Assembly: GCA_963786805.1 (NCBI GenBank)
Contig: CAWBAK010000004.1
Span: forward strand, 186,001 to 250,000
Direction: 5' to 3'
DNA: 64,000 bases
Origin: CALGFI01 sp963786805
GTDB lineage: Bacteria > Actinomycetota > UBA4738 > HRBIN12
Below the pieces are notes generated by a model. The model was given only the letters and a program-made list of their open reading frames with translations, was not told the DNA's origin and searched no databases. Position numbers and translations under genes: made by a program. Positions 24,427-34,957 of this stretch are shown here, piece after piece; position 1 is the first letter of the stretch, and each line of letters starts with the position of its first letter.

Positions 24427-26132
24427 TCCGCTTCCATCTTGCGGCTTCCGACGAGCAAGGGCATCCCGAGCATCCCCCCGAGCGCGAGCCCGAACGCGAA
24501 ACCCACCGCGGCCGGTCCCGAATCGTTCGCGAGGTACGCGATCACGCCGGCCAGCACGATGACGAGATCCGCGTCCCGCCAGGCGGGCCAGCGCACGAAG
24601 GTGTCTCGGATCGCGGGCGGCGGCCGCAGGACGAGGACCAGCACCACGACGATGCCCACGACCGGGATGAGCGCGAGCGGGTTCCCGGCGATCAGGTCGA
24701 ACCCCACCTGCAACCGGTCGAGGAGCGTGTCCCAGATCCCCCCGACCCCCTCGACGTCTTGCTCGAACCGCGAGACGTGCGTGGGGAACGGCGAGATCGC
24801 GTGACTCACGAGGATCACGCCCGTTCCGACGACGGTCACCGCAACGAACGCGGCCAGGCGCATCCACACGCCGAGCCGCTCCTTCTCCCGGACGGCGAGC
24901 CAGAGCCCCGCCGTTGCGAACAGCGTCACGGCGGCCCCGAGGTTCGCGCCGACGAAGGGCAGGCCGGCGAACAGGGCGACGGCGCACGTGAGCGCGAAGC
25001 CTGCAGCGGTGGACACGCGCTGCGCGACCCACATCGTCGCGCCCACCAGGAGGCCGATCGCGACGTTCGGCAGCCCGAAGAACCGTCCGCCGTCGAGCTG
25101 CGATCCTCCTACGAGCGGCGTGAGCATCCCCGACCACCCGAGGAGCGCCTCGACGACGAAGAACCCGATCACCGCGGCGCCGATGCCGGCCGGCACGGCC
25201 GTCGGCTCGCGGCGTTCGAGCGGTGAGAACGCCATCGTCCCGAACACCGTCACGATCGCGACCATCGGGACCGCGGACGCGTACGTGAGCTCGGGCAAGT
25301 GCCCGGCTGCGAGGAGCCCGACGGCGAGCATCGGCACCGACAGGCCCATCCACCCGGTGACGCGTTGCCACTGCTCGGGCACGGAGCGGCGCCGGACAAG
25401 GAACGCGATCGCTGCGAGCCCCGCGCCGGTGAAGTACAGCACCGCAGCGACCCCCATCGGGATGTACATCCGGCGTTGCGCCAGGTAGCGCTCGTACAGA
25501 TCGAACGGCGGCGGCCCGTCGACGATGCGGATCGCCTCGCCGGGCGGGAGCTCACCCCAGACCTTCGAGCCGCCGGGGAGGAACGCATCGATGGTGGGGG
25601 CGACGTCCCCGCCGATCACGACGCCGTCGCGTCGCGTCGAATCCGAACTGAGTGAGCCCTGATCGCCCGACTCGGGGAAGAGCTCATCCGGGTGCCCGCG
25701 GGCGACGACGATGCCGGTGAGGTGCGGTGTCGACGTCTCGTCCTGCGGGTCGGTCCCCAGCACGATCAACAGGAGGTCGTCGACCTCCGGCGATCCGGCG
25801 AGGAAGGGATACCGGTCCACGATGGCCCTCAGCTCCCCTTCCACCGGGTCGAGGACGAATCGCTTCTCGCCGAGAAGGGCGGGTTCGTGGAACGTCACGG
25901 CGTCCTCGGCATCGACGAGGAGCGCCGCGCCGCCCGCTCGAGCGAGCGAGGCCACATCGGGGATCCCCAGGAGCTCTTCGAACGAGACGCCCGGGACGGT
26001 GACGACGAATGCCACCTGCTCGGGTGGGACTTGGTCCGAGTCTTGCGTCAGCGCGTGCCCCGAGATCGCCTCCGGAACGGGGACGGCGAGCGCGAGCAGG
26101 ACGAGGAGCGCGCCGAGACGCGCGCGGGTCAC
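24423..26132 (-). CDS. Multi-pass membrane protein with extracellular AlkP-like domain
   Basis: 569 residues. N-terminal signal segment (ALLVLLALAVPVPEAIS), then about 190 extracellular residues that look like a degenerate alkaline-phosphatase-type domain (VVTVPGVSFEELLG near the start, GGDVAPTIDAFLPGG near the end) without obvious metal ligands. About a dozen hydrophobic helices fill the rest. Function unknown. The GTG at 26132 overlaps the murA stop (GTGA), and its own stop overlaps the CPBP gene, so it belongs to a murA-linked envelope operon. Confidence 0.7.
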   Translation of the reverse strand: MTRARLGALLVLLALAVPVPEAISGHALTQDSDQVPPEQVAFVVTVPGVSFEELLGIPDVASLARAGGAALLVDAEDAVTFHEPALLGEKRFVLDPVEGELRAIVDRYPFLAGSPEVDDLLLIVLGTDPQDETSTPHLTGIVVARGHPDELFPESGDQGSLSSDSTRRDGVVIGGDVAPTIDAFLPGGSKVWGELPPGEAIRIVDGPPPFDLYERYLAQRRMYIPMGVAAVLYFTGAGLAAIAFLVRRRSVPEQWQRVTGWMGLSVPMLAVGLLAAGHLPELTYASAVPMVAIVTVFGTMAFSPLERREPTAVPAGIGAAVIGFFVVEALLGWSGMLTPLVGGSQLDGGRFFGLPNVAIGLLVGATMWVAQRVSTAAGFALTCAVALFAGLPFVGANLGAAVTLFATAGLWLAVREKERLGVWMRLAAFVAVTVVGTGVILVSHAISPFPTHVSRFEQDVEGVGGIWDTLLDRLQVGFDLIAGNPLALIPVVGIVVVLVLVLRPPPAIRDTFVRWPAWRDADLVIVLAGVIAYLANDSGPAAVGFAFGLALGGMLGMPLLVGSRKMEAE

Positions 26133-27400
26133 GACAGGGTGACGGAGAGTTCGCGCTCGCGCCGCACGACCGCGCCCAGACGGGTGAGCTTGGACTCGAA
26201 GTCCTGGTACCCGCGGTCGACGTGGTACATGTCCTCGATCTCCGTCACGCCGTTCGTGGCGAGCGCCGCGATCACGAGCGCGGCGCCGGCGCGGATGTCC
26301 AGCGCTCGGACGGGCGCGGCGGAGAGATGCTCGACACCACGGATCACCGCGTGGTGTCCCTCGGTTCGGATGTCGGCGCCCATCCGGTTCAGCTCGTCGA
26401 CGAACATGAACCGGCTCTCGAAGACGTTCTCGGTCACGATGCTCGTCCCCTCGGCGGCCGCGAGCAGGGCCATCATCTGCGGCTGCAGGTCCGTGGGGAA
26501 CCCCGGATACGGAAGCGTCACGAGATCGACCGCTTTGGGACGTTCCTGCATCGAGATCGCCACACCTGCCTCGGTCGCGAGCACGTCCGCGCCGGCGTCG
26601 GCGAGCTTGGCGAAGACCAGGTCCATGTGATCGCCCCGGGCGCCCTCGAGCACCACGCTCCCGCCGGTGGCGCACGCGGCGATCGCGAACGTTCCCGCCT
26701 CGACCCGGTCCGGGATCACCGTGTGCTCGACGGGCGCGAACGAGTCGACGCCCTCGATCTCGACGGTGGGTGTCCCGACGCCGTCGATCCTCGCGCCCAT
26801 CTCGGTCAGGAACGAGGCGAGGTCGGAAAGCTCGGGCTCTCGCGCCGCGTTCTCGATCACGGTCGTCCCACGGGCGGCCACCGCGGCCATCAACGCGTTC
26901 TCGGTCGCTCCAACGCTCGGGAAGTCCAAGGTGATGACGGCACCGCGCAGGCCGTCGGTCCTTGCCTCGAGGTAGCCGTGCTCCGACGTGAACCGCGCAC
27001 CCATCTTCTCGAGACCGCGGACATGCAGGTCGATCTTCCGAGACCCGATGTTGCACCCGCCCGGCATCGCGACCCGCGCCCGGCCGAAGCGGGCGAGCAG
27101 CGGTCCCAGCACCAAGATCGACGCGCGCATCCGGCTCACGAGCTCATAGGGCGTCTCGCGCGGCTGCACCTCGGACGTCTCGACGACGAGCGTGCCGTCC
27201 TTCCACGCCGCGCCGGCCCCGAGGTGCTCCAGGACCTCGACCATCGTGACGCAGTCCTGGATCCGAGGCACGTTGTGGATCGTGGAGCGACCCTCCGCGA
27301 GGAGCGTGGCCGCCATCAGCTTGAGCGCGGAATTCTTCGCGCCCGCGATGGGAACCGAGCCCTGAAGGCTCGTTCCTCCGGTCACCAAGAGCCGATCCAT
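26129..27400 (-). CDS. murA: UDP-N-acetylglucosamine 1-carboxyvinyltransferase
   Basis: 423 residues. First committed step of peptidoglycan synthesis, transferring enolpyruvate from PEP to UDP-GlcNAc. Lys22-Asn23 in AKNSALKLMAA and the nucleophile Cys116 in GGCNIGSRKIDLH are conserved; cysteine there predicts fosfomycin sensitivity, unlike the Asp variant. ATG at 27400. It sits 42 bases after atpC on the same strand, an order also seen in other actinobacteria. Confidence 0.96.
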   Translation of the reverse strand: MDRLLVTGGTSLQGSVPIAGAKNSALKLMAATLLAEGRSTIHNVPRIQDCVTMVEVLEHLGAGAAWKDGTLVVETSEVQPRETPYELVSRMRASILVLGPLLARFGRARVAMPGGCNIGSRKIDLHVRGLEKMGARFTSEHGYLEARTDGLRGAVITLDFPSVGATENALMAAVAARGTTVIENAAREPELSDLASFLTEMGARIDGVGTPTVEIEGVDSFAPVEHTVIPDRVEAGTFAIAACATGGSVVLEGARGDHMDLVFAKLADAGADVLATEAGVAISMQERPKAVDLVTLPYPGFPTDLQPQMMALLAAAEGTSIVTENVFESRFMFVDELNRMGADIRTEGHHAVIRGVEHLSAAPVRALDIRAGAALVIAALATNGVTEIEDMYHVDRGYQDFESKLTRLGAVVRRERELSVTLS

Positions 27401-27442
27401 CGAACCTCCATCGTAGGCCGGACGAACGCCGGGCCCGGGATG

Positions 27443-27841
27443 CTAGTCGGAAGAGCCCACCCGCGCGCGTGCTCGGTCGAGCTCGTCACGCACGGTGTCG
27501 TCGTCTCCCTGCTGCAGTCGCGCCTCGAGCTCGGTGACTCGCGCTCGGGCGGCATCGCGGTCGATCTCGGATTCGAGCTCGGCGCCCGTGGCCAGGACGT
27601 CGACGCGCGTCCCCTCCTCGCCGGTGGTGACGTGAAGGAACCCTCCGTCGACGACCGGTTCCTCCCAGGTGCCGTCCTCGTGCTGGATCCGAAGCGGCGA
27701 GACCGCGAGACGGATCAGGAGCGGCGCGTGTCCGGGCAGGATGCCGACGTCGCCCTCGATCCCGTGGGCGACCACCATCTGCGCGGGTCCGGACCAGACC
27801 TCCCGCTCGGGGGTCACGAGGTGGACGTCGAGAGTCGCCAT
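27443..27841 (-). CDS. atpC: ATP synthase F1 subunit epsilon
   Basis: 132 residues. Central-stalk subunit of F1; couples to gamma and regulates ATP hydrolysis. The N-terminal beta-sandwich is clear (VHLVTPEREVWSG, EGDVGILPGHAPLL), followed by a helical part (AARARVTELEARL). Last gene of the atp operon, 3 bases after atpD. Confidence 0.95.
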   Translation of the reverse strand: MATLDVHLVTPEREVWSGPAQMVVAHGIEGDVGILPGHAPLLIRLAVSPLRIQHEDGTWEEPVVDGGFLHVTTGEEGTRVDVLATGAELESEIDRDAARARVTELEARLQQGDDDTVRDELDRARARVGSSD

Positions 27842-27844
27842 CTC

Positions 27845-29278
<1,434 letters not shown>

Positions 29279-29338
29279 GCTCACTCTCCTGTCTGCGGGG
29301 GCTAACGCTCGCGCATCCGCGCTCGCTTCTTGTGCCCC

Positions 29339-30233
29339 CTACTCCCCGGACGCTTTCGACAGGGCCTCGGCCCCGCCCACGATCTCCGTGATCTCCGTCG
29401 TGATCTCGTCCTGGCGGGCGCGGTTCGCCTGCCGGGTGAGGATCTTGATCAGCTCCTCGGCGTTGTCGGTGGCCGCGGCCATCGCGCGCTGCCGGGCGGC
29501 GTTCTCCGATGCCGCCGATTCGAGCATCGCGAAGAAGATCTTCGTGACCACGTATTGGGGCAGCAGCTGGTCGAGGATCTCCGCGGGCTCCGGCTCGAAG
29601 ATGTACTCCGGATGCGGCTCTCCTTCGACGCTCGATCCGACCTCCTCAGGCGCGATCGGCAGGAACCGCTTGTCCGTCGCCCGGAAGGTGAACGAGCTTC
29701 GGAAGTCGGTGTAGACGGTGTGCAGCTCGTCGATCCGGCCCTCCAGGAAATCCTTGATCGGCGCGTCGCGCGATCTCGGTCGCCGGCTCGTAGCTCGGCA
29801 CCTCGGAGAACCCCGACCAGGACTCCTCGACCGGCACGCCCCGGAACCGGAAGTACCCGATCGCCTTCTTCCCCGTGGCGTAGATCACCGGTTCGGCCCC
29901 GGCGCCGCGAACGCGGCGGAGGAGATCCTCGGTGCGCTTCAGGACGTTGCTGTTGTACGAGCCCGCGAGACCCCGGTCCGATGTGATCACCAGGACACCC
30001 GCTCGCTCGGAGCGTTCCCGCTCCTCGAGGAGCGGATGCACGAGCGATCCGGTCTGCCGCGCCACGTCCTCCATCGCCGCCGTCAGCAGGTCGGCGTACG
30101 GCCGCGCCGCCACGACCCGCTGCTGCGCCTTCACGATGCGCGAGGCGGCGATCAACTCCATCGCGCGGGTGATCTTCATGGTCGACTGGACCGAACGGAT
30201 CCGCCGACGGACGACGCGGAGCTTCGCACCCAT
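29339..30233 (-). CDS. atpG: ATP synthase F1 subunit gamma (frame broken)
   Basis: Rotor shaft of F1. The N-terminal part from ATG 30233 is typical (RRRIRSVQSTMKITRAMELIAASR, LVITSDRGLAGSYN) and runs in frame to about 29772 (TEIARR). From about 29758 the sequence continues in the next frame (IKDFLEGRIDELHTVYTDF and onward to NRARQDEITTEITEIVGGAEAL). The span is 895 bases, one more than a multiple of three, so a single surplus base around 29759-29772 explains it. Restored length is 297 residues, normal. A real inactivation is improbable in an otherwise intact operon. Confidence 0.9.
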
Positions 30234-30235
30234 CG

Positions 30236-31990
30236 CTAGCCCGGTGGCCCCGGCGGCTCGACCGGACCGACCTCTTCGTCCGGCAGTCCGGCATCGGGCT
30301 GGGCGTCCTCGCGCGTCTCGCGCGTCTGCTCCTCGGCCTCCTCGACGTGCTCCTCCGAGGAGAGTCGGTCCCAGCCGACGTCCTCGCGCACGGCGTCGCG
30401 CGGCGCGCCCTTCCCGGCGCCGGCCTCGCTTCCGGGTCCCACCTCGGTCGGAACGAACTGCTCCCCGAACGCCTCGATCGACTTCTTCAGCTCGGCTTCG
30501 GCCTCATCCGAGAGCTCCCCGGAGTCCTTGAGTGAGTCCAGGACCTTCGTTTGAAGCGCCACGAGCTCGATCGCCTCGTCGACGAACCGCTTGGCGTCCT
30601 CGACCGGCAAGGCGTCGAGGTACCCGCCGGTGGCGATCCAGATCGCGACGACCTGCCGCTCCACCGGCACCGGCCGGTACTGCGGCTGCTTCAAGATCTC
30701 GACGACGCGCGCTCCGCGGGCGAGCTGCTGCTGCGAGGCCTTGTCGAGCTCGGAGCCGAACTGCGCGAACGCCTCGAGCGCGCGGTACTGCGCGAGGTCG
30801 ATCCGCAGGCGCCCGGCGATCTTCTTCATCGCCTTGATCTGGGCATTGCCGCCGACGCGGGAAACCGAGATCCCGACGTTGATGGCCGGGCGCACCCCGG
30901 CGAAGAACAGGTCGGGCTCGAGGTAGATCTGGCCGTCGGTGATCGAGATGACGTTCGTCGGGATGTACGCCGAGACGTCGTTGCCCTTGGTCTCGATGAT
31001 CGGGAGGGCGGTGAGCGATCCGCCGCCGAGGCGGTCAGAGAGCTTCGCCGCGCGCTCGAGGAGCCGCGAGTGGAGGTAGAAGACGTCGCCCGGATACGCC
31101 TCGCGGCCGGGCGGGCGGCGGAGCAGGAGCGACAGGGTCCGATACGAGTCGGCCTGCTTCGACAGGTCGTCGTAGACGACGAGCGCGTGCTTGCCCTCGT
31201 ACATCCACTGGGCGCCGAGCGCCGCACCCGTGTACGGAGCGATGTAGCGGAACGGCGCGGGATCGGACGCCGGCGCGTTCACGATCACGGTGTATTCGAG
31301 CGCGCCGTTCTCCTCGAGCGCGCCGACCACCTCGGCGACCGTCGACGACTTCTGCCCCACCGCGACGTAGATGCAGCGGACCTGTCGCTTGGGATCGCCG
31401 CTCTCCCAGTCCTCGCGCTGGGCGATGATCGCGTCGACCGCGATCGCGGTCTTCCCCGTCTGGCGGTCGCCGATGATGAGCTCGCGCTGGCCGCGCCCGA
31501 TCGGCGTCATCGCGTCGATCGCCGTGATGCCCGTCTGCAGCGGCTCCTTCACCGGCTGTCGGTCGACGACGTTGGGCGCCTGGACCTCCAGGATCCGCCG
31601 CCCCTCGGCCGCGATCGCTCCCCTGCCGTCGAGGGGCTCGCCGAGCGGGTCGATCACGCGGCCCAGGAAGCCGTCGCCGACCGGGACCGAAAGGATCCGG
31701 CCCGTCTGCTTGACGAGGTCGCCCTCCTCGATGGAGTCGGACTCCCCGAGGATGACGCAGCCGATCTCGTCCTCGTCCAGGTTGAACGCGAGGCCGAGCA
31801 GCCCGGCCTTGAACTCGAGCAGCTCGTTGGCCATCGCGCGAGGAAGCCCCTTCACGCGCGCGATGCCGTCGCCGGCCTCGACGACGCGACCGACCTCCTC
31901 GCGCTCCATGGAGGGCTTCCAGCTCTCCACGTTGCGGCGGAGGGCCTCCGCGATGCGGTCCGGATCGAACTCCAGCTCGTCTACTGCCAT
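30236..31990 (-). CDS. atpA: ATP synthase F1 subunit alpha with long acidic C-terminal tail
   Basis: 584 residues. Non-catalytic nucleotide-binding subunit with GDRQTGKT (174-181) and the conserved SRVGGNAQIKAMK segment. E. coli alpha has 513 residues; here about 72 extra residues follow FGEQF, rich in Glu, Asp, Gly and Pro. Mycobacterial alpha carries a shorter C-terminal extension known to suppress ATP hydrolysis, so a similar role is possible. ATG at 31990. atpG starts 3 bases after the stop. Confidence 0.96.
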   Translation of the reverse strand: MAVDELEFDPDRIAEALRRNVESWKPSMEREEVGRVVEAGDGIARVKGLPRAMANELLEFKAGLLGLAFNLDEDEIGCVILGESDSIEEGDLVKQTGRILSVPVGDGFLGRVIDPLGEPLDGRGAIAAEGRRILEVQAPNVVDRQPVKEPLQTGITAIDAMTPIGRGQRELIIGDRQTGKTAIAVDAIIAQREDWESGDPKRQVRCIYVAVGQKSSTVAEVVGALEENGALEYTVIVNAPASDPAPFRYIAPYTGAALGAQWMYEGKHALVVYDDLSKQADSYRTLSLLLRRPPGREAYPGDVFYLHSRLLERAAKLSDRLGGGSLTALPIIETKGNDVSAYIPTNVISITDGQIYLEPDLFFAGVRPAINVGISVSRVGGNAQIKAMKKIAGRLRIDLAQYRALEAFAQFGSELDKASQQQLARGARVVEILKQPQYRPVPVERQVVAIWIATGGYLDALPVEDAKRFVDEAIELVALQTKVLDSLKDSGELSDEAEAELKKSIEAFGEQFVPTEVGPGSEAGAGKGAPRDAVREDVGWDRLSSEEHVEEAEEQTRETREDAQPDAGLPDEEVGPVEPPGPPG

Positions 31991-32012
31991 GGGTTCGCCA
32001 CGCTCCCGTCGA

Positions 32013-32552
32013 TCACGCCGTCAGCTGCTGCTTCGCCTCGTCGAGACGGCTCCGGATAGAACCGTCGAAGATCACGTCACCCACTCGGGCCACGACCCCA
32101 CCCACGAGGTCGGGGTCGACGATCACCTTGACCTCGACCGTGCGGCCCGTGGCCGATGAGAGCGCCTCCGCCAGCCGGCGCCGCTGGGCGTCGGTGAGCG
32201 GGACGGCGCTCCGGACCTCGCCGACCACCTGCTGCCGGCGCTCGGCGGCGACCTCGGCCAGGCTCTCGGCGATCCGGCCGATGTCGCGCGCGCGACCCTG
32301 CTCCACCAACATGCCGAGGAGGTTGACCGCCACCGGGTTGGCCCGCTCTCCGAGCACCTCCCCGATCAGGTTCCGCTTGTTCTCGTTCGGGAGTTCGGGG
32401 TCGATGAGCGCCTCGCGGACCTTGGCCCGCTTCTCGACCATCTTCGCGAAGGCGTAGACCTGCTCCTCGACCGGTTCGAGCTCGCCCTCGGCCTCCGCGA
32501 TCGAGAACATCGCCTCCGCGTACCCCCGAACGACGTCGTCCTTCTTCGCCAC
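32013..32552 (-). CDS. atpH: ATP synthase subunit delta
   Basis: 179 residues, full-length OSCP/delta homologue linking the peripheral stalk to F1. YAEAMFSIAEAEG at the N-terminus and VKVIVDPDLVGGVVARVGDVIFDGSIRSRL at the C-terminus (quoted here in its parts: DPDLVGG, DGSIRSRL) are typical. GTG at 32552 lies 2 bases after the atpF stop. It is a separate gene, not the b-delta fusion found in mycobacteria. Confidence 0.94.
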   Translation of the reverse strand: MAKKDDVVRGYAEAMFSIAEAEGELEPVEEQVYAFAKMVEKRAKVREALIDPELPNENKRNLIGEVLGERANPVAVNLLGMLVEQGRARDIGRIAESLAEVAAERRQQVVGEVRSAVPLTDAQRRRLAEALSSATGRTVEVKVIVDPDLVGGVVARVGDVIFDGSIRSRLDEAKQQLTA

Positions 32553-32554
32553 GG

Positions 32555-33118
32555 TCAGTTCTTCCCGTCCCCGGAGACCTGATCGATGTACTCGTCGATG
32601 ATCCGTTGGTGCGCCTTCGCGTCGAGCGATTCGCCGACCACGCGTCCGGCGAGCTCGACGGCGAGCTGCGCGACCTGGGCCCGCAGCTCCTGGAAGACCC
32701 GGTCCCGTTCGGCGCGGATCTCCTCCTGAGCCCGCCCAACCAGCGCCTGCGATTCCTGCTCGGCCTTGGCCTGCAACTCCTCCCGGAGCTGCTCCGCCCT
32801 GCGCCGGCCCTCCTCGATGATCGAGTTCGCCTCCTCGCGCGCGCTCGCGAGCTGCGCCCGGTAGTCGGCGAGCTCGGCCTCTGCGGCCCGGCGCGCCTCC
32901 TCGGCCTTCTCGAGATCGCTCTGGATCTTCTCGCGGCGCTGCTCGAGCAGCAGGTTCACCCGTGGGATGACCCACTTCCACATGAAGAAGAACAGGATGG
33001 CGAACGCGAGCGCGCCGACGACGAGCTCTTCCCAGTGGGGGTAGAGGTCGGCGGCATCGTTGGCCTCCTCCACCTCCTCGTGCGCCTGGGCAAGGATGCT
33101 GAAGAACGTTGCGAGCAT
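32555..33118 (-). CDS. atpF: ATP synthase Fo subunit b
   Basis: 187 residues. One membrane helix (LVVGALAFAILFFFMWKWV, about 33-51), then a long charged coiled coil (EKAEEARRAAEAELADYRAQ) forming the peripheral stalk. The N-terminus before the helix is about 30 residues and acidic. ATG at 33118, 13 bases after atpE. Confidence 0.94.
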   Translation of the reverse strand: MLATFFSILAQAHEEVEEANDAADLYPHWEELVVGALAFAILFFFMWKWVIPRVNLLLEQRREKIQSDLEKAEEARRAAEAELADYRAQLASAREEANSIIEEGRRRAEQLREELQAKAEQESQALVGRAQEEIRAERDRVFQELRAQVAQLAVELAGRVVGESLDAKAHQRIIDEYIDQVSGDGKN

Positions 33119-33131
33119 CGATCGGCCCCTC

Positions 33132-33377
33132 TCAGATGATGAACGAGAACGCGATTCCGAACAGCGCGAGCGCCTCGATCAGGCCGATGCCGATGAACAT
33201 GGTCGCGCGCACCTGACCCGCGTACTCGGGCTGGCGCGCCATGGCCTCGACCGACTTGCCGATCAGGATGCCCAGGCCGATCCCCGGGCCGATCGAGGCG
33301 AGCCCGATGACCAGACCGCGCCCGACCGTCTCGATCGCCGAGAGGTCCCCGGTGACCTGTGCGAGCAAACCCAACAT
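33132..33377 (-). CDS. atpE: ATP synthase Fo subunit c
   Basis: 81 residues, two-helix hairpin of the rotor ring. Helix 1 has the glycine-rich IGPGIGLGILIG packing motif, the loop has ARQPE, and helix 2 carries the ion-binding Glu68 in GIGLIEALALFG. The sodium signature (extra Gln/Ser-Thr ligands) is not evident, so proton coupling is expected. ATG 33377 is preceded by a strong AAGGAGG. Confidence 0.96.
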   Translation of the reverse strand: MLGLLAQVTGDLSAIETVGRGLVIGLASIGPGIGLGILIGKSVEAMARQPEYAGQVRATMFIGIGLIEALALFGIAFSFII

Positions 33378-33390
33378 TGAGCCCTCCTTG

Positions 33391-34176
33391 TCAGTGCTCT
33401 TCCGCCATCGCGCCGCCGATGTATGAGGCGGTCAGGATGGAGAAGATGAACGCCTGAAGTACGGACACGAAGATCTCGAAACCGACCAGGATCACGGAGA
33501 TCCCGAACGCGAACGGCGCGAACACGGCGATCAGGCCACCTTGAAGCATCGCGATCGTCCCCAGGAAGAAGACGGCGAGCAGGAAGTGGCCGGCCATGAA
33601 GTTGGCCCAGAGTCGGACCGACAGCGTGATCGGCCGGATCAGGATCGCGGTGATGAACTCGATGGGGACGAGCAGCACCAGGAGCGCCGCCGGGGCCCCC
33701 GGGGGGAACAGGACGTGCTTCATGTAGCCGGCGAAGCCGTGCCGGCTGATCCCCACCGCGTTGTACGTCACCCACGCGACGATCGCCATGACCAAGGGGA
33801 AGGCGATCCGGCTGTTCGACGAGAAGTTCACGCCGGGAACGACCTCGAAGATGTTCCAGAAGAAGATCGCGAAGAACAGCGTTGCCAGCAGCGGCATGAA
33901 CTGGTTGCCCTCGGGGCCGATCATCGGGATCGCGATGTTCTCCCGGACGAATTGGATGCCGAGCTCGGCCAGGCTCTGGAACTTCCCCGGCACGACGCTG
34001 GTCCGGCGCAGGGAGAAGAAGAAGAACGCGACGCACAGGAGCAGTCCCATCAGCACCAGGAACGTGATGAAGTTCAGGCAGAAGCTCAGTCCGCCGATCC
34101 GAAGCGACGGTCCCCAGCAGCCCCACACGAAGTCCTTCGTGGTGGGCGGATGGAACTGCGCGAGGAGCTCGATCAC
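33391..34176 (-). CDS. atpB: ATP synthase Fo subunit a
   Basis: 261 residues, five to six membrane helices forming the proton channel. The essential Arg188 lies in LSVRLWANFMAGH. Other typical parts are QFVRENI, FFAIFFWNIF and the FVSVLQAFIFSILTASYI end. The GTG at 34176 overlaps the stop of the AtpI-like gene (GTGA). Confidence 0.96.
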   Translation of the reverse strand: MIELLAQFHPPTTKDFVWGCWGPSLRIGGLSFCLNFITFLVLMGLLLCVAFFFFSLRRTSVVPGKFQSLAELGIQFVRENIAIPMIGPEGNQFMPLLATLFFAIFFWNIFEVVPGVNFSSNSRIAFPLVMAIVAWVTYNAVGISRHGFAGYMKHVLFPPGAPAALLVLLVPIEFITAILIRPITLSVRLWANFMAGHFLLAVFFLGTIAMLQGGLIAVFAPFAFGISVILVGFEIFVSVLQAFIFSILTASYIGGAMAEEH

Positions 34177-34589
34177 CGCTGCGCCCCGGTCGGGAACCGC
34201 CAGAGCTCACCCTGCAGGCGTCCAGAGAGCACCTTCGCCTCGAACGCGAGCAGGGCGATCGTCGAGGGCACCAGGGCGGCCGCGAACGCGACCGGGGAGA
34301 ACCACGAGATCCGGTCGAGCAGGACCAGGGCCACCACGATCGTGCCGAGCCGGACGGCGAAACCGCCGAGCCCGACCCCGACCAGCACGGTGGGCGAGAT
34401 CTTCGCCGCCCAGGCGAGCGACAGGCCGTGGGCCGCGAAGTTCGCCACGACCACCGCGACGCCGATCGCGGCCGATCGGGCGGCGCCGGCCGAGGCGAGC
34501 GCCCCGGCGGCGTAGGCGACGGCGATGGCCGGGAGCGCGAACGGCAGGACACGCCGGATCAGTTCGCGCTCAGGCTCCGTCGCCGCCAC
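34173..34589 (-). CDS. atpI: ATP synthase subunit I-like membrane protein
   Basis: 138 residues, four hydrophobic helices, placed as usual before atpB. AtpI-type proteins are not part of the final enzyme and help assemble the c-ring or supply Mg. The sequence is poorly conserved; the call rests on position, length and topology (AAIGVAVVVANFAAHGLSL, TVLVGVGLGGFAVRLGTIV as separate helices). GTG start at 34589 overlaps the end of the preceding small gene. Confidence 0.75.
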   Translation of the reverse strand: MAATEPERELIRRVLPFALPAIAVAYAAGALASAGAARSAAIGVAVVVANFAAHGLSLAWAAKISPTVLVGVGLGGFAVRLGTIVVALVLLDRISWFSPVAFAAALVPSTIALLAFEAKVLSGRLQGELWRFPTGAQR

Positions 34590-34803
34590 CCCTCTCCCGT
34601 CCGTATCGCAGGTACACCAGGTAGATGCCTCCGCCGCCGCCGAGCACGAAGCCGATCGCGGTGAAGATGTTCGGCGTCCCTGCGAGCCAGTCGATCCCGT
34701 ACCCGATCCCGCCCCAGGCGAGCATCCCTCCGAGGATCATCGAGGTGATCGTCCACCCGGTCCCCATGCCGGCCCAGGACTTGCTTCGATCCGATCCGGC
34801 CAT
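34570..34803 (-). CDS. atpZ: AtpZ/AtpI-family small membrane protein
   Basis: 77 residues. Two helices with the Gly-rich signature GGIGYGIDWLAGTPN and FVLGGGGGIYLVY of the ATPase_gene1 family, which precedes many atp operons and may assist magnesium entry or assembly. First gene of the operon. ATG at 34803 is supported by a near-consensus promoter that would start transcription 1-3 bases before it. The product ends in a basic then acidic tail. Confidence 0.85.
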   Translation of the reverse strand: MAGSDRSKSWAGMGTGWTITSMILGGMLAWGGIGYGIDWLAGTPNIFTAIGFVLGGGGGIYLVYLRYGRERGGGDGA

Positions 34804-34812
34804 GGGGCGCCG

Positions 34813-34842
34813 AGTATATCGGCGGCCCGTTTCCACCGTCAA
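34813..34842 (-). promoter_or_regulatory. Near-consensus promoter of the atp operon
   Basis: TTGACG (34837-34842) and TATACT (34813-34818) on the minus strand are 18 bases apart, close to the housekeeping sigma consensus. Only 9 bases separate the -10 box from the ATG of the first gene, and no Shine-Dalgarno sequence is present, so the transcript is predicted to be leaderless or nearly so. Confidence 0.7.
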
Positions 34843-34957
34843 ACGTTGGAACGCCTGTTTCCGCAGGTAGATGGCGGTTTTCGCCCGAGCTTGTGAAGGA
34901 TTTCACGAAGTCCGGGGAGCGCCCCCCGAGCGTTCGGCGCAACCCCGAGGGCGGGAT

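Noticed and set aside
32013..33118. A b-delta fusion as in mycobacteria.
   Set aside because: atpF has its own stop and atpH its own GTG start 2 bases later, both of normal length.
33132..33377. Sodium-driven ATP synthase.
   Set aside because: The c subunit has only the ion-binding Glu68 in a hydrophobic setting; the additional Gln and Ser/Thr sodium ligands are not seen.
34840..34957. Imperfect dyad near 34890-34912 (CTTGTGAA with TTTCACGAAG) as an operator or terminator for the pot operon.
   Set aside because: The arms are offset by one base and the stem is weak; nothing else supports it.
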